From Rhodococcus sp. CH91 (GTDB lineage Bacteria > Actinomycetota > Actinomycetes > Mycobacteriales > Mycobacteriaceae), in the NCBI RefSeq assembly GCF_022554085.1, contig NZ_JAKFYR010000012.1:61519-125518 (forward strand): a stretch of DNA of 64,000 bases, in the 5' to 3' direction. Both the position numbers and the translations under genes were made by a program. Shown here piece by piece: positions 55,268 to 64,000 of the stretch. The notes beneath the pieces were generated by a model that saw nothing but the letters and a program-made list of their open reading frames with translations, had not been told where the DNA came from and did not search any database. Position 1 is the stretch's first letter; the number at the start of each line of letters is the position of its first letter.

Positions 55268-56296
55268 TCAGCGTGTTCCGCGCGACGTCGTGCGGCGGCG
55301 AACGGCACCCGACAACGCGACCGCGACCACCAGCGCGCCGCCGTAGAACAGCTGCTGGACGAAGCTGGCGACGCCGAGCATCTGCAGGCCGACGACCCCG
55401 GCGACGAGGAAGTACACCGCGACCAGCGTGCCGAAGGCGTTGAAGCGGCCGGGGACGATCGCGGTGGCACCGAGGAAGGCGGCCGCGAAGGCAGGCAGCA
55501 TGAACGACTGGCCCGAGGACGGGTCGGCACCACCGAGCATGCCGGCGTAGACGATGCCGGCCAGAGCTGCAACCAACGCGGAGGTGACGAGCGCACCGCC
55601 GCGGATGCGGTCGACGTGCAGACCGCTGAGCCGGGCGACCTGGGCACCGCGACCGACGAAGAGCAGGCGTCGTCCGATCGGCGTGTACTGGAAGACCACC
55701 GCCATGATCAGCACCAGGGCGAGGGCGTAGTAGAACTGCAGCGACACCCCGAAGATGCGGGTGCCGATGGTGGCGTCGACGAGCGCGGACTCGACGCCGG
55801 TGACCGAGGTCGAGCCGGAGATCCACTGCACCACACCGAGCACGACGGTGCCGCTACCGAGGGTCGCGATGAACGAGTCGATCTGCAGTCGCACGACCAG
55901 CAGTGCGTTGATCAGGCCGACGACGAGGCACGCGAGGACGGCGACGGCGATGGCGGACAGCAGCGACCAGCCGTGCTGCACGTTGAGCACGGCGATGGTC
56001 ATGGCCGACAGCGACATGGTCGACACCGCAGACAGGTCGAATTCACCGGCGGTGAGGGGCACGATCAATCCGAGCGCCAGGATGAGCAGCACTGCCTGCG
56101 AACCGAGGATGTTCTGCAGGTTGTTCGCCGTCGGATATATCTCCGGGCGCAGGATGCTGAAGAAGACGACCACCGCCACGAGCGCCAGCACCAGGGCGTA
56201 CTTTTCGAACATCGGGCCGAAGGAACGCGACCGAGACGAATCCGGCTCCGCTTCGGCGGCTCGAGTGGGGGTGGATTTGTCGATGGTGACGGACAT
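55268..56296 (-). CDS. ABC transporter permease (RbsC family)
   Basis: 342 residues from ATG 56296, overlapping the ATPase stop (ATGA). About nine transmembrane segments; GEFDLSAVSTMSLSA and GLHVDRIR are family landmarks of the RbsC/BPD_transp_2 group. It forms the membrane channel as a homodimer with the fused ATPase at 56296-57834 and the lipoprotein at 57821-58999. Substrate is likely the compound broken down by the operon's hydrolases. Confidence 0.9.
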   Translation of the reverse strand: MSVTIDKSTPTRAAEAEPDSSRSRSFGPMFEKYALVLALVAVVVFFSILRPEIYPTANNLQNILGSQAVLLILALGLIVPLTAGEFDLSAVSTMSLSAMTIAVLNVQHGWSLLSAIAVAVLACLVVGLINALLVVRLQIDSFIATLGSGTVVLGVVQWISGSTSVTGVESALVDATIGTRIFGVSLQFYYALALVLIMAVVFQYTPIGRRLLFVGRGAQVARLSGLHVDRIRGGALVTSALVAALAGIVYAGMLGGADPSSGQSFMLPAFAAAFLGATAIVPGRFNAFGTLVAVYFLVAGVVGLQMLGVASFVQQLFYGGALVVAVALSGAVRRRTTSRGTR

Positions 56297-57834
56297 CAGG
56301 CGCTCACTTCCTGTCGGGTCAGACCGAGGACACTGTCCGAGATGTGGTGCTTGGACAGGTTGTCGCCGGTGAGTTCGGCGACAACATGCCCGCGGGAGAA
56401 GACGAGGACGCGATCGCACAGGACCGACAACTGCTCGTAGTCCGAGCTGGCGACGACGATGCCCGCGCCCCTGCGAGCGGTCTCCCGCAGCATCTCGAAG
56501 ATGCGGGCGCGGGCACCGATGTCCACACCCTGGGTGGGTTCGGCGAGGAGCACCAGCACCGGGTCGGTCTGGAGCCACTTGCCGAGCAGAGCCTTCTGCT
56601 GGTTGCCGCCGGACAGCGACCCGTAGACGGCCTGCGGGTCGCGCGGACGGACGTCGCAGTGCTCTGCGAGCGCGGTCGCGATGTCCGTCAACGCCCGCGG
56701 CTTCACGAACCCCGTGCCCAGCAGCGGGAGGGTGACGTTCTCGGCGACGGTCAGTTCGGGGGCGCTGCCCTCGACCTTGCGGTCCGGTGGAACGTAGACG
56801 ACCTTGCGGGCAAGAGCATCGATCGGCGTCATCGTGGGCAGGGGCACGCTGTCCCCGCCGACGGTCAACCGTCCCCCGCGGGCCTGCCGGGCCCCGTACA
56901 GGGCAGGCAGCACGTCGTCGTAGCCCGAGCCGGCGATGCCGGTGAGTCCGACGACCTCGCCGGGCCGCACATCGAACCCGACGCCGTCGACGGTGGCGGT
57001 CTCGAGGTCCTCGACCCGGGCAAGGACCGGTGCCTCCTCGAAGTCGCGGGCGGGCCCGGCGACGCGCGGGTCGGCGGAGTCGAGACTGCGCCCGACGATG
57101 AGGTCGATGAGCGAGGTCGCCGTCAGGTCGCGGGTGCGGCGCGTTCCCTGCGACACCCCGTCGCGCAGCACGGTGACACGATCGGTGTGGTCGAGCACTT
57201 CGTCGAGGTCGTGGGAGACGAACAGGACGGCGGCCTTCTCGTCGGCGACGATCTCGCGGACGACCGCGAACAGCAGGTCGGTGCCCTCGCGCGGTAGGAA
57301 GACCGTGGGCTCGTCGAGCACGAGCAGGGTACGGCGCTCCCCCAGTTCCTCGGTCGCCCGCAGGATCGCGAGGAGGGCACGTTCGGTCTCGTCGAGACTC
57401 GACACCGGAGCCTCGGGGTCGAGGTGGAGGCCGAATCGTTCGAACAATGCACGCGCAGTGCGCTTCTCACGCCGCCACGAGATCCACGGCTTCGACCCGG
57501 CCACGACCGGTCCGACGCGGAGGTTCTCGACCACCGACAGATCCGGCACGAGCGCGAGATCCTGGTGGACGAAGCTGATGCCGAGGTCGCGGAATCCGCC
57601 CGCCGGGACGGGCAGGGGCACGTCCCTCCCGCGGATCTGCAAGGCGGCGCCGGGATCCGGTGCGTGGAAGCCTGCGAGGACCTTGATGAGCGTGGACTTG
57701 CCGGAGCCGTTCTCCCCCAGCAGTCCGTGCACCTTGCCGGCGTGGATCGTCAGGCCTACCTGCTTCAGTACCGTGTGCTCACCGAAGGTCTTGGAGAGAC
57801 CGACGATGTTGACGATGGGATCAGGACTGTTCAC
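56296..57834 (-). CDS. ABC transporter ATP-binding protein with two domains (RbsA family)
   Basis: 512 residues from GTG 57834, overlapping the binding-protein stop by 14 bases. Domain 1: Walker A LGENGSGKSTLIK and Walker B TLLVLDEPTVFLP; its signature is degenerate (SSLDETERALLAI in place of LSxGxxQ). Domain 2: Walker A is degenerate (GIAGSGYDDVL), while its signature LSGGNQQKALLG is intact. So only one composite ATP site looks complete, a stronger form of the asymmetry known in RbsA. The gene belongs to the catabolic operon. Confidence 0.9.
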   Translation of the reverse strand: MNSPDPIVNIVGLSKTFGEHTVLKQVGLTIHAGKVHGLLGENGSGKSTLIKVLAGFHAPDPGAALQIRGRDVPLPVPAGGFRDLGISFVHQDLALVPDLSVVENLRVGPVVAGSKPWISWRREKRTARALFERFGLHLDPEAPVSSLDETERALLAILRATEELGERRTLLVLDEPTVFLPREGTDLLFAVVREIVADEKAAVLFVSHDLDEVLDHTDRVTVLRDGVSQGTRRTRDLTATSLIDLIVGRSLDSADPRVAGPARDFEEAPVLARVEDLETATVDGVGFDVRPGEVVGLTGIAGSGYDDVLPALYGARQARGGRLTVGGDSVPLPTMTPIDALARKVVYVPPDRKVEGSAPELTVAENVTLPLLGTGFVKPRALTDIATALAEHCDVRPRDPQAVYGSLSGGNQQKALLGKWLQTDPVLVLLAEPTQGVDIGARARIFEMLRETARRGAGIVVASSDYEQLSVLCDRVLVFSRGHVVAELTGDNLSKHHISDSVLGLTRQEVSA

Positions 57835-58999
57835 TGGGACCCCACAGTGCTTCGTAGCCGGTGACGTAGGCCGTGCCGTAGCCCTTGTCCGGCTGCGGCG
57901 GGGTTCCGGTTTCGTCGATGTTCTCAGCGGTGATGAGCTTGAGCGGGGTCTCCTGCGCCCCGTTCGGGACGGGGTCGTAGCCGAGCAGGAGTCGCCCGGC
58001 CTGGTCCATCGTCGCCCATGCGAGCCACGGGATGGACTCACCGACGTTCATCGTGACGATGCCGTCGTCCTGCTGGATCTTGAGGACGGCGGGTGTGCCG
58101 TTGACCGAGGAGATCTCGACCTGCCCCGTCTTGCCCGCGGCCTTGACGCCCGACTGGGCGTAGAGCGACATCGAGTCGTAGATGGGCAGGATGAAATTGA
58201 CGGTCGGGTCGGCGGAGAGCGCGGACTGCACCTCGGACTGGATCTTGGTGGCCCACTCCGTGACCGGGACGTTGACGATCTTGTACGTGCATTTCGGGCA
58301 GTACTGCGCGATCTCGTCCTCCATCGCTGCCACCTCGGCCTTTGCCGGAGGAACCTCGTTGGAGGTGATGATCAGCGCATTGCCCTCCCCTTCGGTGCGG
58401 TCGATCATCCAGTCGACGGTGAGCCGGTTGGCTTCGGCGAGTGGAGCGTCGGTCGTGGCGTCGATCAGTCCCTCGAGATCCGCGGCTACCGCTTCGCCAC
58501 GCAGAATCGTGTGCGTGAGCAGGACGGGAATTCCGGCAGCGTCGGCCTTTTCGAGCGCCGGCTTGATGAGGGAGGCGTCGACACCCTGCGACAGGATGAT
58601 GAGGTCGACCTTCTGGTTCACGGCCTGTTCGACGCCGGTGGCCCACTGGGCGGGCTGGCCCTGGTTCGTGTATTCGATCCAGGTGGCCCCGTAACGCTCG
58701 GCGACCTTCTTCGATTCCTCGTCGACAGCGACGTTGTACGGATTCTCGCTGTTGGTGGGGATCGCGAAGATCGTCTTGCCGGCGATGTCCTTCATCGGGA
58801 ACGGCTCGGCCTCGAGCGTGAACTCCGGATCCGCCTCGTACAGGGCGAGTTGTGCGCGAGCGTATTCGACTCCGGCGGCGACATCCGCGTCGGATACCTC
58901 GCCGCCACCCGAACCCTCACTGCTGCACGCGGCGAGACCGAAGACGGCCGAGAAGGCGAGCGCGGCGATCGCGGCGCGACCGGGAAGGGAATGACGCAT
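57821..58999 (-). CDS. Periplasmic-binding lipoprotein of an RbsB-like ABC transporter
   Basis: 392 residues from ATG 58999 (AGGAGAATCC upstream). A signal peptide ends in the lipobox LAAC25, so the protein is anchored outside the membrane. The two-lobe Peripla_BP_4 fold has IFAIPTNSENPYNVAVDEE, VDLIILSQGVDASLI and ALIITSNEVPPAK. The ligand is unknown; the family includes sugars but also autoinducers, purines and other compounds. A 133-base gap to the isochorismatase gene may hold a second promoter. Confidence 0.9.
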   Translation of the reverse strand: MRHSLPGRAAIAALAFSAVFGLAACSSEGSGGGEVSDADVAAGVEYARAQLALYEADPEFTLEAEPFPMKDIAGKTIFAIPTNSENPYNVAVDEESKKVAERYGATWIEYTNQGQPAQWATGVEQAVNQKVDLIILSQGVDASLIKPALEKADAAGIPVLLTHTILRGEAVAADLEGLIDATTDAPLAEANRLTVDWMIDRTEGEGNALIITSNEVPPAKAEVAAMEDEIAQYCPKCTYKIVNVPVTEWATKIQSEVQSALSADPTVNFILPIYDSMSLYAQSGVKAAGKTGQVEISSVNGTPAVLKIQQDDGIVTMNVGESIPWLAWATMDQAGRLLLGYDPVPNGAQETPLKLITAENIDETGTPPQPDKGYGTAYVTGYEALWGPSEQS

Positions 59000-59132
59000 G
59001 GATTCTCCTGGGGGGGATGAGGAGTGTGCCGAAGAAGAAACGACCGCGTCGTTGCGGGACAGACTCGAAAGGTGATGACTTCGAATGTATCCGCGGCGTG
59101 TTGCACGCAGCGGCATCCTTGGATCGTTCGTG

Positions 59133-59804
59133 TTAAATGCGCACGCGATCTGCATCGTGGAGTGTCGAGATCTCCGCCAGGTAGTCCTGCGCTCGCGCCA
59201 GCTGCCACACCTCGGCCATCTTCTGCTGCATGTCGAACAGGTTCGAGTTGTGGATGGACGAGTCCCTGTCTCCTACAGCCTCTTCGACCACGATCGGAAT
59301 ATAACCGTGTTGCATGGCATCCAGAGTGGTCGCCCGCACGCAGCCGCTCGTCGACAAGCCCGCGACGAGCACCGTGTCCACTCCGAGCGAGGTCAGGTGC
59401 GAGTTGAGAGTGGTTCCGAAGAAGGCGCTGGGATACTTCTTCGTCACCAGCATTTCGGCACAGGTGGGTTCGAGTCCCTCGATGAACTCCCCGTAGGGAC
59501 TTCCTTCGCAGAACGCGACCAGTGTGCCCGACTTCTTGAAGAAGACTCCGGCGTCGGCTCCGTCGGCCCGTAGGCGGACTTCCGTGACCACCACGGGGAT
59601 TCCTGCCGCACGCGCGGCTGCGAGCAAGACCTTCATGGCCTCGACATTGGCTTCCACACCCGCATAGAGGGGGCATTCCGGATCGATGTATGCGCGTGCG
59701 GGATCGACGAGGACGAGGGCGGGACGGTTTCCCGGCCGGAGTTCCTGCCCGAAGCCTGCGCGGGCGTAGTCTGCGGCCTGTTCGATGCGATCTGCGGTGG
59801 TCAA
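59133..59804 (-). CDS. Isochorismatase-like amidohydrolase (N-carbamoylsarcosine amidase group)
   Basis: 223 residues from TTG 59804 (AAGGAG upstream), overlapping the MFS stop by TTGA. The catalytic triad D34 (LVLVDPARAY), Lys (VTKKYPSAF) and C155 (LSTSGCVRAT) is present, as in N-carbamoylsarcosine amidase and RutB ureidoacrylate amidohydrolase. They hydrolyse N-carbamoyl or amide bonds with release of ammonia/CO2. In this operon it is one of three different C-N hydrolases. Confidence 0.9.
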   Translation of the reverse strand: MTTADRIEQAADYARAGFGQELRPGNRPALVLVDPARAYIDPECPLYAGVEANVEAMKVLLAAARAAGIPVVVTEVRLRADGADAGVFFKKSGTLVAFCEGSPYGEFIEGLEPTCAEMLVTKKYPSAFFGTTLNSHLTSLGVDTVLVAGLSTSGCVRATTLDAMQHGYIPIVVEEAVGDRDSSIHNSNLFDMQQKMAEVWQLARAQDYLAEISTLHDADRVRI

Positions 59805-61288
59805 GCTGACTCCTTGAGTGTGGTGACGGATTCGAGTGGATGAACCGCCGCGGTGACGTTGCGGCGGGGAAAGGACAGACAGACGAGGACTCCCATGACC
59901 GCGATCGCGGCGAGTGTGAGGCTCACAGAACGAACGTTGTCGACGAAACGGGCCACTTCATCACTTCCGAGCGCACCGAGTGTGCCGCCGTAGGCGGCTT
60001 GGCGGGCGGTAGCACTGAGGCCGATCGTGGCGAAGACCAGTGCGAGTGCGGTGCTGAGCAGATAGCCGACGTTCTGCAACGTCGAACGCAGACCGTTGGC
60101 GATTCCGCGGCGGTCCGGGGGCGCCGTCAACATGAGCGCGCTGGTACTCGGTGTCATGAACAGCCCTGACCCGTAACCGAGAACGAACAGGAAGGGCGCG
60201 GTCGCCGCAAGTGCTCCACCATCGTCGGACAAGACGAGGGCGACACCGATCAATCCGATCGCGTTGAGCCCCATGCCGATTGCAGTGAGAATACGGGGAC
60301 TGAAGCGCAGCATGAGCGAACCGGCTGCCGCTGCAGCGATTACGGTACCGAATGCGACGGGCATCACCAGCGCTCCCGCGGCCACCGCCGATATACCGTT
60401 CACGGCCTGCCCGTACAGAGAGACGAGCAATGTCACGGCGTAGGTTGCAACCGCGTTCACGAGCACCGCGACGAGTACCAGGGCTATCCCGCGCTCCCGG
60501 AAGAGAGACAGGTCGACGAGTGGATGGGCTCGGCGGACCTGGACAACGACGAAGGCGACCGCGAGGACGAGACTCGCACCCCCACATGCCCATGGCAGCC
60601 AAGGCACCGAATCGACCCCGGGAGTGAGAGCCAGAACGACGGCGGTGAGCAGCGCGGTGGACAGGACAGCACCGGTCAGGTCGAAGGGCTCCCGGATCCC
60701 ACTCGTACGAGGACTGCGCGGAATCACCCACAACGACGCGACGATCGCCGCCATTCCGATGGGCAGTACGACGACGAACAGACCCCGCCATCCGAGGGCT
60801 GCTGTGGCTGCCCCACCGATGAGGGGCCCGACGACCTGAGCCACCGCCGCGACGGTCGCGTTCCAGCCCAGCGCGCGGCCGAGCAGTCGCGGCGGGAAGG
60901 TGTCCGTGAGCAGAGCCGTGTTGTTGGTGACCACGGCTGCGGCTCCGACACCTTGGAGTACTCTCGCCGCGATGAGCCATCCCGCCGACGGCGCGAGCAG
61001 ACACAGACCTGTGGCCACGGTGAACGTGACCAGACCCGCCAGGTAGAGCGGCCGGCGGCCGAGGATATCGGCGAGTCTGCCGAACACCAGGATCAGTGCT
61101 GTGGTGACCAGCATGTAGCCGAGCAGGATCCAGGTGGACTGGGCGCCGGACGCATCCAGTTCGCGAGTGACGGTGGGCAGCGCGACGGTCAGTCCGCTCA
61201 AGCTGATGAATACGGCGACCACGCCGATGCTGGTCGCTGCGAAGACCCGCCAAGGATGTGGATGACGCCGGGTAGCAAGGCTATCCAT
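59801..61288 (-). CDS. MFS transporter, DHA2 14-TM family
   Basis: 495 residues from ATG 61288 (overlapping the amidase stop). Motif A LVFGRLADILGRRPLYLAG and motif C GPLIGGAATAALGWRGLF; 14 hydrophobic segments. It may export a toxic intermediate or import substrate for the operon. The second transport route besides the ABC system suggests both uptake and efflux. GTG 61294 is an alternative start. Confidence 0.88.
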   Translation of the reverse strand: MDSLATRRHPHPWRVFAATSIGVVAVFISLSGLTVALPTVTRELDASGAQSTWILLGYMLVTTALILVFGRLADILGRRPLYLAGLVTFTVATGLCLLAPSAGWLIAARVLQGVGAAAVVTNNTALLTDTFPPRLLGRALGWNATVAAVAQVVGPLIGGAATAALGWRGLFVVVLPIGMAAIVASLWVIPRSPRTSGIREPFDLTGAVLSTALLTAVVLALTPGVDSVPWLPWACGGASLVLAVAFVVVQVRRAHPLVDLSLFRERGIALVLVAVLVNAVATYAVTLLVSLYGQAVNGISAVAAGALVMPVAFGTVIAAAAAGSLMLRFSPRILTAIGMGLNAIGLIGVALVLSDDGGALAATAPFLFVLGYGSGLFMTPSTSALMLTAPPDRRGIANGLRSTLQNVGYLLSTALALVFATIGLSATARQAAYGGTLGALGSDEVARFVDNVRSVSLTLAAIAVMGVLVCLSFPRRNVTAAVHPLESVTTLKESA

Positions 61289-62933
61289 CGGCACGGTGGT
61301 CGTGGACGTCGGTGACGGACTGCAGCACCTGAGCCAGGCGCAGACACGTGTCGTCCGCCCACGGCCGTCCCACCAACTGCACGCCGACCGGCATCCCTTC
61401 GGAGAATCCCGCAGGGGCCATGACGGCGGGCAGGCCGAGATAGTCGAACAGGCCGGTGTTGCGGCCGACGATCGACTGCATCGGGTACCGCACACCGTCG
61501 ATCTCCATCGTCACATCCGACAATCGGGCCGCGGTGGCACCGATCCCCGGGGTGACGAGCACATCGATACCCGCGGCGTCGAACGCGCGGACCGTCTCCT
61601 GCTGGGCGAGCGTGCGTCGGCGTACCGACCGCAGGTAGTCCACCGCCGAGGGCACCAGTCCGCGCGCGATCCGCACCTGAGTACCGATGTCGTACAGCGC
61701 GAACTTCTCCAGGGAGCCCTCCTGATTGGAGGCCAGTTCACAGGTCATGACGATCGTGACGTCGTCGTGGAGGCGGTGCGCTTCGGGGATGTCGACCGGC
61801 ACGATCTCCGCTCCGAGCTCGCGGAAGGTGTCCACGACGGTCTCCCAGGCGGCGAGCACTCCGGCGTCGCACAATTCGGTGAACCAGGTAGTGGGCACAC
61901 CGAGACGAACGCCGGTCAGCGAGACCGGACCAAGTGCACCGGTGGCGGCGAGCCCGTCCCGCACCTGCTGCCCCGTCGCGTCCGGGACGGCAGCAGGGTC
62001 GTAACCGTCGGACCCGGCGAGCACCTCGAGGGCGGCCCGCAGGTCGGCGGCGGAACGCGCCATGGGACCGATGTGGTCGAGGGTCCACGACAACGACGCG
62101 ACGCCGGTGCGCGGCACGAGACCGTAGGTGGGCTTGATGCCCGTGAGATTGCACAGGGCGCTGGGCACCCGGATGGAGCCACCGGTGTCGGTGCCCAGCG
62201 CCAACGGCACGAGCCGCGCGGCGAGCGCACCGGCCGATCCGGTCGACGAGCCACCCGTCCACCGGCTCCGGTCCCACGGGTTGGTCACGGCACCGTAGCG
62301 CGCGTTGTGCGGCGCACCGCAGGCGAACTCGGTGGTGGCGGTCATGAGGACAGGGATGGCACCGGCCGCACGGAGACGGGCCACGACGGTCGCGTCCGTC
62401 ACCGCGATGCGGTCGCCGGTGGTACGCGAGCCGGCGGTGACGGGCGCTCCGGCCACGTCGATGATGTCCTTGACCGCGAAGAAGATGCCCTCGAGCGGGC
62501 GTGCTGTGCCGTCACTCCACCGTCGTTCCGAGTCCGCGGCCGCATCGTCGGCGCCCTCGACCACGGCGAGGACGGCCCCTCCGGACATCGCGGGGTCGCT
62601 CCATCGGGCCCGCAGCGCGGCGAGGACGCCGGTGGGAGTGGTCGTGCCGGACCGGTAGGCGGTGAGCAGGTCGACGACGCCGAGTTCGTGCACGGGGACG
62701 TCGACGCGGGCGGTGTAGGCAGGCGCGTCGATCGGCGAGGCGGCGACGGGATTCGCCGCGAGGAACGCGGCGGAATGCGCCGGTTCGCAGGGCGGGCCGT
62801 CGGGCACCGAGGGCAGAGGTGCGCGGCGCCCGGACTCGAGCAGTGGTTCCATGTCGGCGCGTGCCTGCGGGAGCAGGTCGTCGACGGTCCTGGCCGCCGC
62901 AGCGGTGAGGTCGGGATAGTCGGTGGTGGTCAC
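61281..62933 (-). CDS. Amidase (amidase signature family)
   Basis: 550 residues from GTG 62933, overlapping the CN-hydrolase stop (GTGA). The catalytic Lys155 is in FFAVKDIIDVAG, the cis-Ser in WTGGSSTGSAGALAA, and the nucleophile Ser in GTDTGGSIRVPS. An N-terminal extension of about 100 residues precedes the core. Amidases of this group split aliphatic or aromatic amides. The longer open frame upstream is inside the CN-hydrolase gene and rejected. Confidence 0.92.
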   Translation of the reverse strand: MTTTDYPDLTAAAARTVDDLLPQARADMEPLLESGRRAPLPSVPDGPPCEPAHSAAFLAANPVAASPIDAPAYTARVDVPVHELGVVDLLTAYRSGTTTPTGVLAALRARWSDPAMSGGAVLAVVEGADDAAADSERRWSDGTARPLEGIFFAVKDIIDVAGAPVTAGSRTTGDRIAVTDATVVARLRAAGAIPVLMTATTEFACGAPHNARYGAVTNPWDRSRWTGGSSTGSAGALAARLVPLALGTDTGGSIRVPSALCNLTGIKPTYGLVPRTGVASLSWTLDHIGPMARSAADLRAALEVLAGSDGYDPAAVPDATGQQVRDGLAATGALGPVSLTGVRLGVPTTWFTELCDAGVLAAWETVVDTFRELGAEIVPVDIPEAHRLHDDVTIVMTCELASNQEGSLEKFALYDIGTQVRIARGLVPSAVDYLRSVRRRTLAQQETVRAFDAAGIDVLVTPGIGATAARLSDVTMEIDGVRYPMQSIVGRNTGLFDYLGLPAVMAPAGFSEGMPVGVQLVGRPWADDTCLRLAQVLQSVTDVHDHRADG

Positions 62934-63895
62934 CGGACCACCTCCGTGGTCGCCGGGGTCGGCCGCGCCATCGGAGCGGGCCTCACGGTGCCCGCCGTCA
63001 GGTCGGCGAGGAGGCGCAGCACGTCCGGACGCCGGTCCCGGGTCAGCGGGAAGGCCGCGCGTTGCGCGGGGACGGCGTCGAGGTCGAGGGTGAAGCGCAG
63101 CGTCTCCCCGGCACGATGGGCCGGAGCCTGGGCGACGATCGCTCCGTTGGGAGCGATCACGCACGACAGTCCGAAATAGTCGACCGTCACACCGTTGAGG
63201 GTTTCCGGGCCCGCCCGGTTGGCCGCCAGGATCCACATCTGCGATTCGAGGGCGCGCGTCTGCAATTCGGCGAGGAAGAGGTCCTCGCGGGTACCGAGCG
63301 AGGAGACGATCGCGAGCATCACCTCCGCGCCGAGCGCGCGGGCAACGGCCCAGTTCTCCGGGAACGTGCGGTCGTAGCAGATCACGCACCCGAATCGGGT
63401 GCCGAAGGCGTCGACGGTGACGGGCGCCTGCCCGGGCGCGAAGTGGTACTTCTCGTCGATGTCGACGTCTCCGACCTTGCTCGCGGGCAGCGACAGCTTC
63501 CGGTAGGCAGGAAGTGTTCCGCCGTCGGAGGTACGCCAGCTCAGGATCTCCCCGGTCGCGTCGATCATCACGACGGAGTTGTGGGTGACGTCGTGGTCCG
63601 TACGTTCGAAGACCCCGAAGGCGATGGCGCATCCCAGTTCTCGCGCGAGTGCACCGAACAGGTCGGTGGCGTCACCGGGGATGGTCTCGGCCCAGGACGT
63701 GCGGTCGATCTCGTGGCTGGTGCAGAAGTAGGGGGTGGTGATCAGCTCGGGCAGGACCACCAGGTCGGGTGTGGTGCCGCCGTCGGGCGACGCTGCCGCG
63801 CGCACGAGAGCGGCGAGTCCGGCAAGGTTGCCGAGGAGGTCCTCGGTCAGTTCGCCGGCCTGAACGATGGCGACGTCGAGGGTGCGCGAAGTCAA
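62930..63895 (-). CDS. Carbon-nitrogen hydrolase (nitrilase superfamily, N-carbamoylase/amidase-like)
   Basis: 321 residues from TTG 63895, with AGGAGG 6 bases upstream. The triad is E50 (VLPELITT), K133 (YRKLSLP) and C173 (VICYDRTFPE). The CYDRTFPE form is close to beta-ureidopropionase and N-carbamoyl-D-amino acid hydrolases rather than nitrilases. It heads the visible part of the operon 3' of a hairpin. Confidence 0.9.
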   Translation of the reverse strand: MTSRTLDVAIVQAGELTEDLLGNLAGLAALVRAAASPDGGTTPDLVVLPELITTPYFCTSHEIDRTSWAETIPGDATDLFGALARELGCAIAFGVFERTDHDVTHNSVVMIDATGEILSWRTSDGGTLPAYRKLSLPASKVGDVDIDEKYHFAPGQAPVTVDAFGTRFGCVICYDRTFPENWAVARALGAEVMLAIVSSLGTREDLFLAELQTRALESQMWILAANRAGPETLNGVTVDYFGLSCVIAPNGAIVAQAPAHRAGETLRFTLDLDAVPAQRAAFPLTRDRRPDVLRLLADLTAGTVRPAPMARPTPATTEVVR

Positions 63896-63918
63896 GAGGA
63901 ACCTCCTGGAAATGGGGT

Positions 63919-63960
63919 GACGGGTGGGAGCGCGGCTTCACGCTCGCACTCCCACCCGTC
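63919..63960. terminator. Terminator between the partial upstream gene and the CN-hydrolase gene
   Basis: Twelve-bp perfect inverted repeat GACGGGTGGGAG/CTCCCACCCGTC with an 18-base centre, just downstream (minus strand) of the stop at 63968. Read on the minus strand it is followed by few T residues. It may terminate or attenuate the upstream gene. Confidence 0.6.
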
Positions 63961-63967
63961 GTTCGTG

Positions 63968-64000
63968 TCAGGCTGCGGCGGCCTGGATGGTGGTGCGGCT
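63968..64000 (-). CDS. C-terminal fragment of an unidentified gene (truncated by window edge)
   Basis: An open minus-strand frame of 10 codons, ending SRTTIQAAAA before TGA at 63970-63968, runs off the window edge. Its stop is 72 bases before the CN-hydrolase start with a hairpin between them. It cannot be identified; by position it could be the oxygenase or regulator expected for this operon. Confidence 0.4.
   Translation of the reverse strand, partial: SRTTIQAAAA

Noticed and set aside
57821..58999. Calling the binding lipoprotein a ribose/sugar transporter component
   Set aside because: The family name says sugar but the operon contains amide hydrolases and flavin enzymes and no sugar kinase or isomerase.

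Overview
The window is a GC-rich stretch of actinobacterial chromosome. It is most likely from Rhodococcus (Mycobacteriales). Evidence is the frequent GTG/TTG starts, three mycothiol-linked MDMPI/DinB-fold proteins, a Mycobacterium-type DinB2 polymerase, a small AroQ-type chorismate mutase-like protein, a FadD15-like acyl-CoA ligase and a mycobacterial-style S-A-A fused ECF transporter. I see no rRNA, tRNA, CRISPR, insertion sequence or phage gene. Almost all DNA is coding, and many genes overlap by 4 bp (ATGA/GTGA/TTGA), so operons are easy to read.

Layout. 1-2457: end of a sirtuin, then a tight run of HIT, MDMPI, peptidase E and GNAT genes. 2483-7852: a carboxylesterase, a hypothetical protein, an alpha/beta hydrolase, a YbjN-like protein and a macro-domain protein. 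7913-12390: malQ, converging on a marR-fadD operon. 12497-19295: jetA-jetB-jetC, the three condensin genes of a type I Wadjet plasmid-defence system, closed by a strong terminator with no jetD. 19352-23706: thiolase, a membrane protein, a chorismate mutase-like protein and an aldehyde dehydrogenase. 24020-31275: a very large, atypical glutamate synthase large subunit translationally coupled to a CysJ-like diflavin reductase instead of gltD. 31461-34401: a Co/Ni-type ECF transporter (CbiM, PDGLE protein, CbiQ, CbiO) beside a His-rich ArsR regulator. 34502-39414: an EF-G paralogue, a PIG-L deacetylase, beta-carbonic anhydrase, a small charged protein and an iron alcohol dehydrogenase. 39504-41638: an ADP-ribosylglycohydrolase-phosphatase fusion divergent from NrtR, with a long palindrome between them. 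41647-49099: psuG, MDMPI proteins, AraC and PPOX proteins, an MFS pump, a flavin reductase and a DedA protein. 49104-52938: an ECF transporter of unknown substrate and dinB2.

53012-64000 is a minus-strand array that looks like one catabolic unit: (partial gene) - CN hydrolase - amidase - MFS - isochorismatase-like amidohydrolase - substrate-binding lipoprotein - ABC ATPase - permease - FMN reductase - flavin reductase - ribBA. Two transport routes, three different amide/C-N hydrolases, two flavin reductases and a dedicated riboflavin-precursor enzyme suggest uptake and breakdown of an amide- or N-heterocycle-type compound, with reduced flavin fed to a monooxygenase presumably encoded upstream of the window.

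The strongest candidates for new biology are the JetD-less Wadjet operon, the glutamate synthase-diflavin reductase pair, and the flavin-supplied amide/N-heterocycle catabolic operon. Family assignments rest on motifs and recalled family members; no database search was run.
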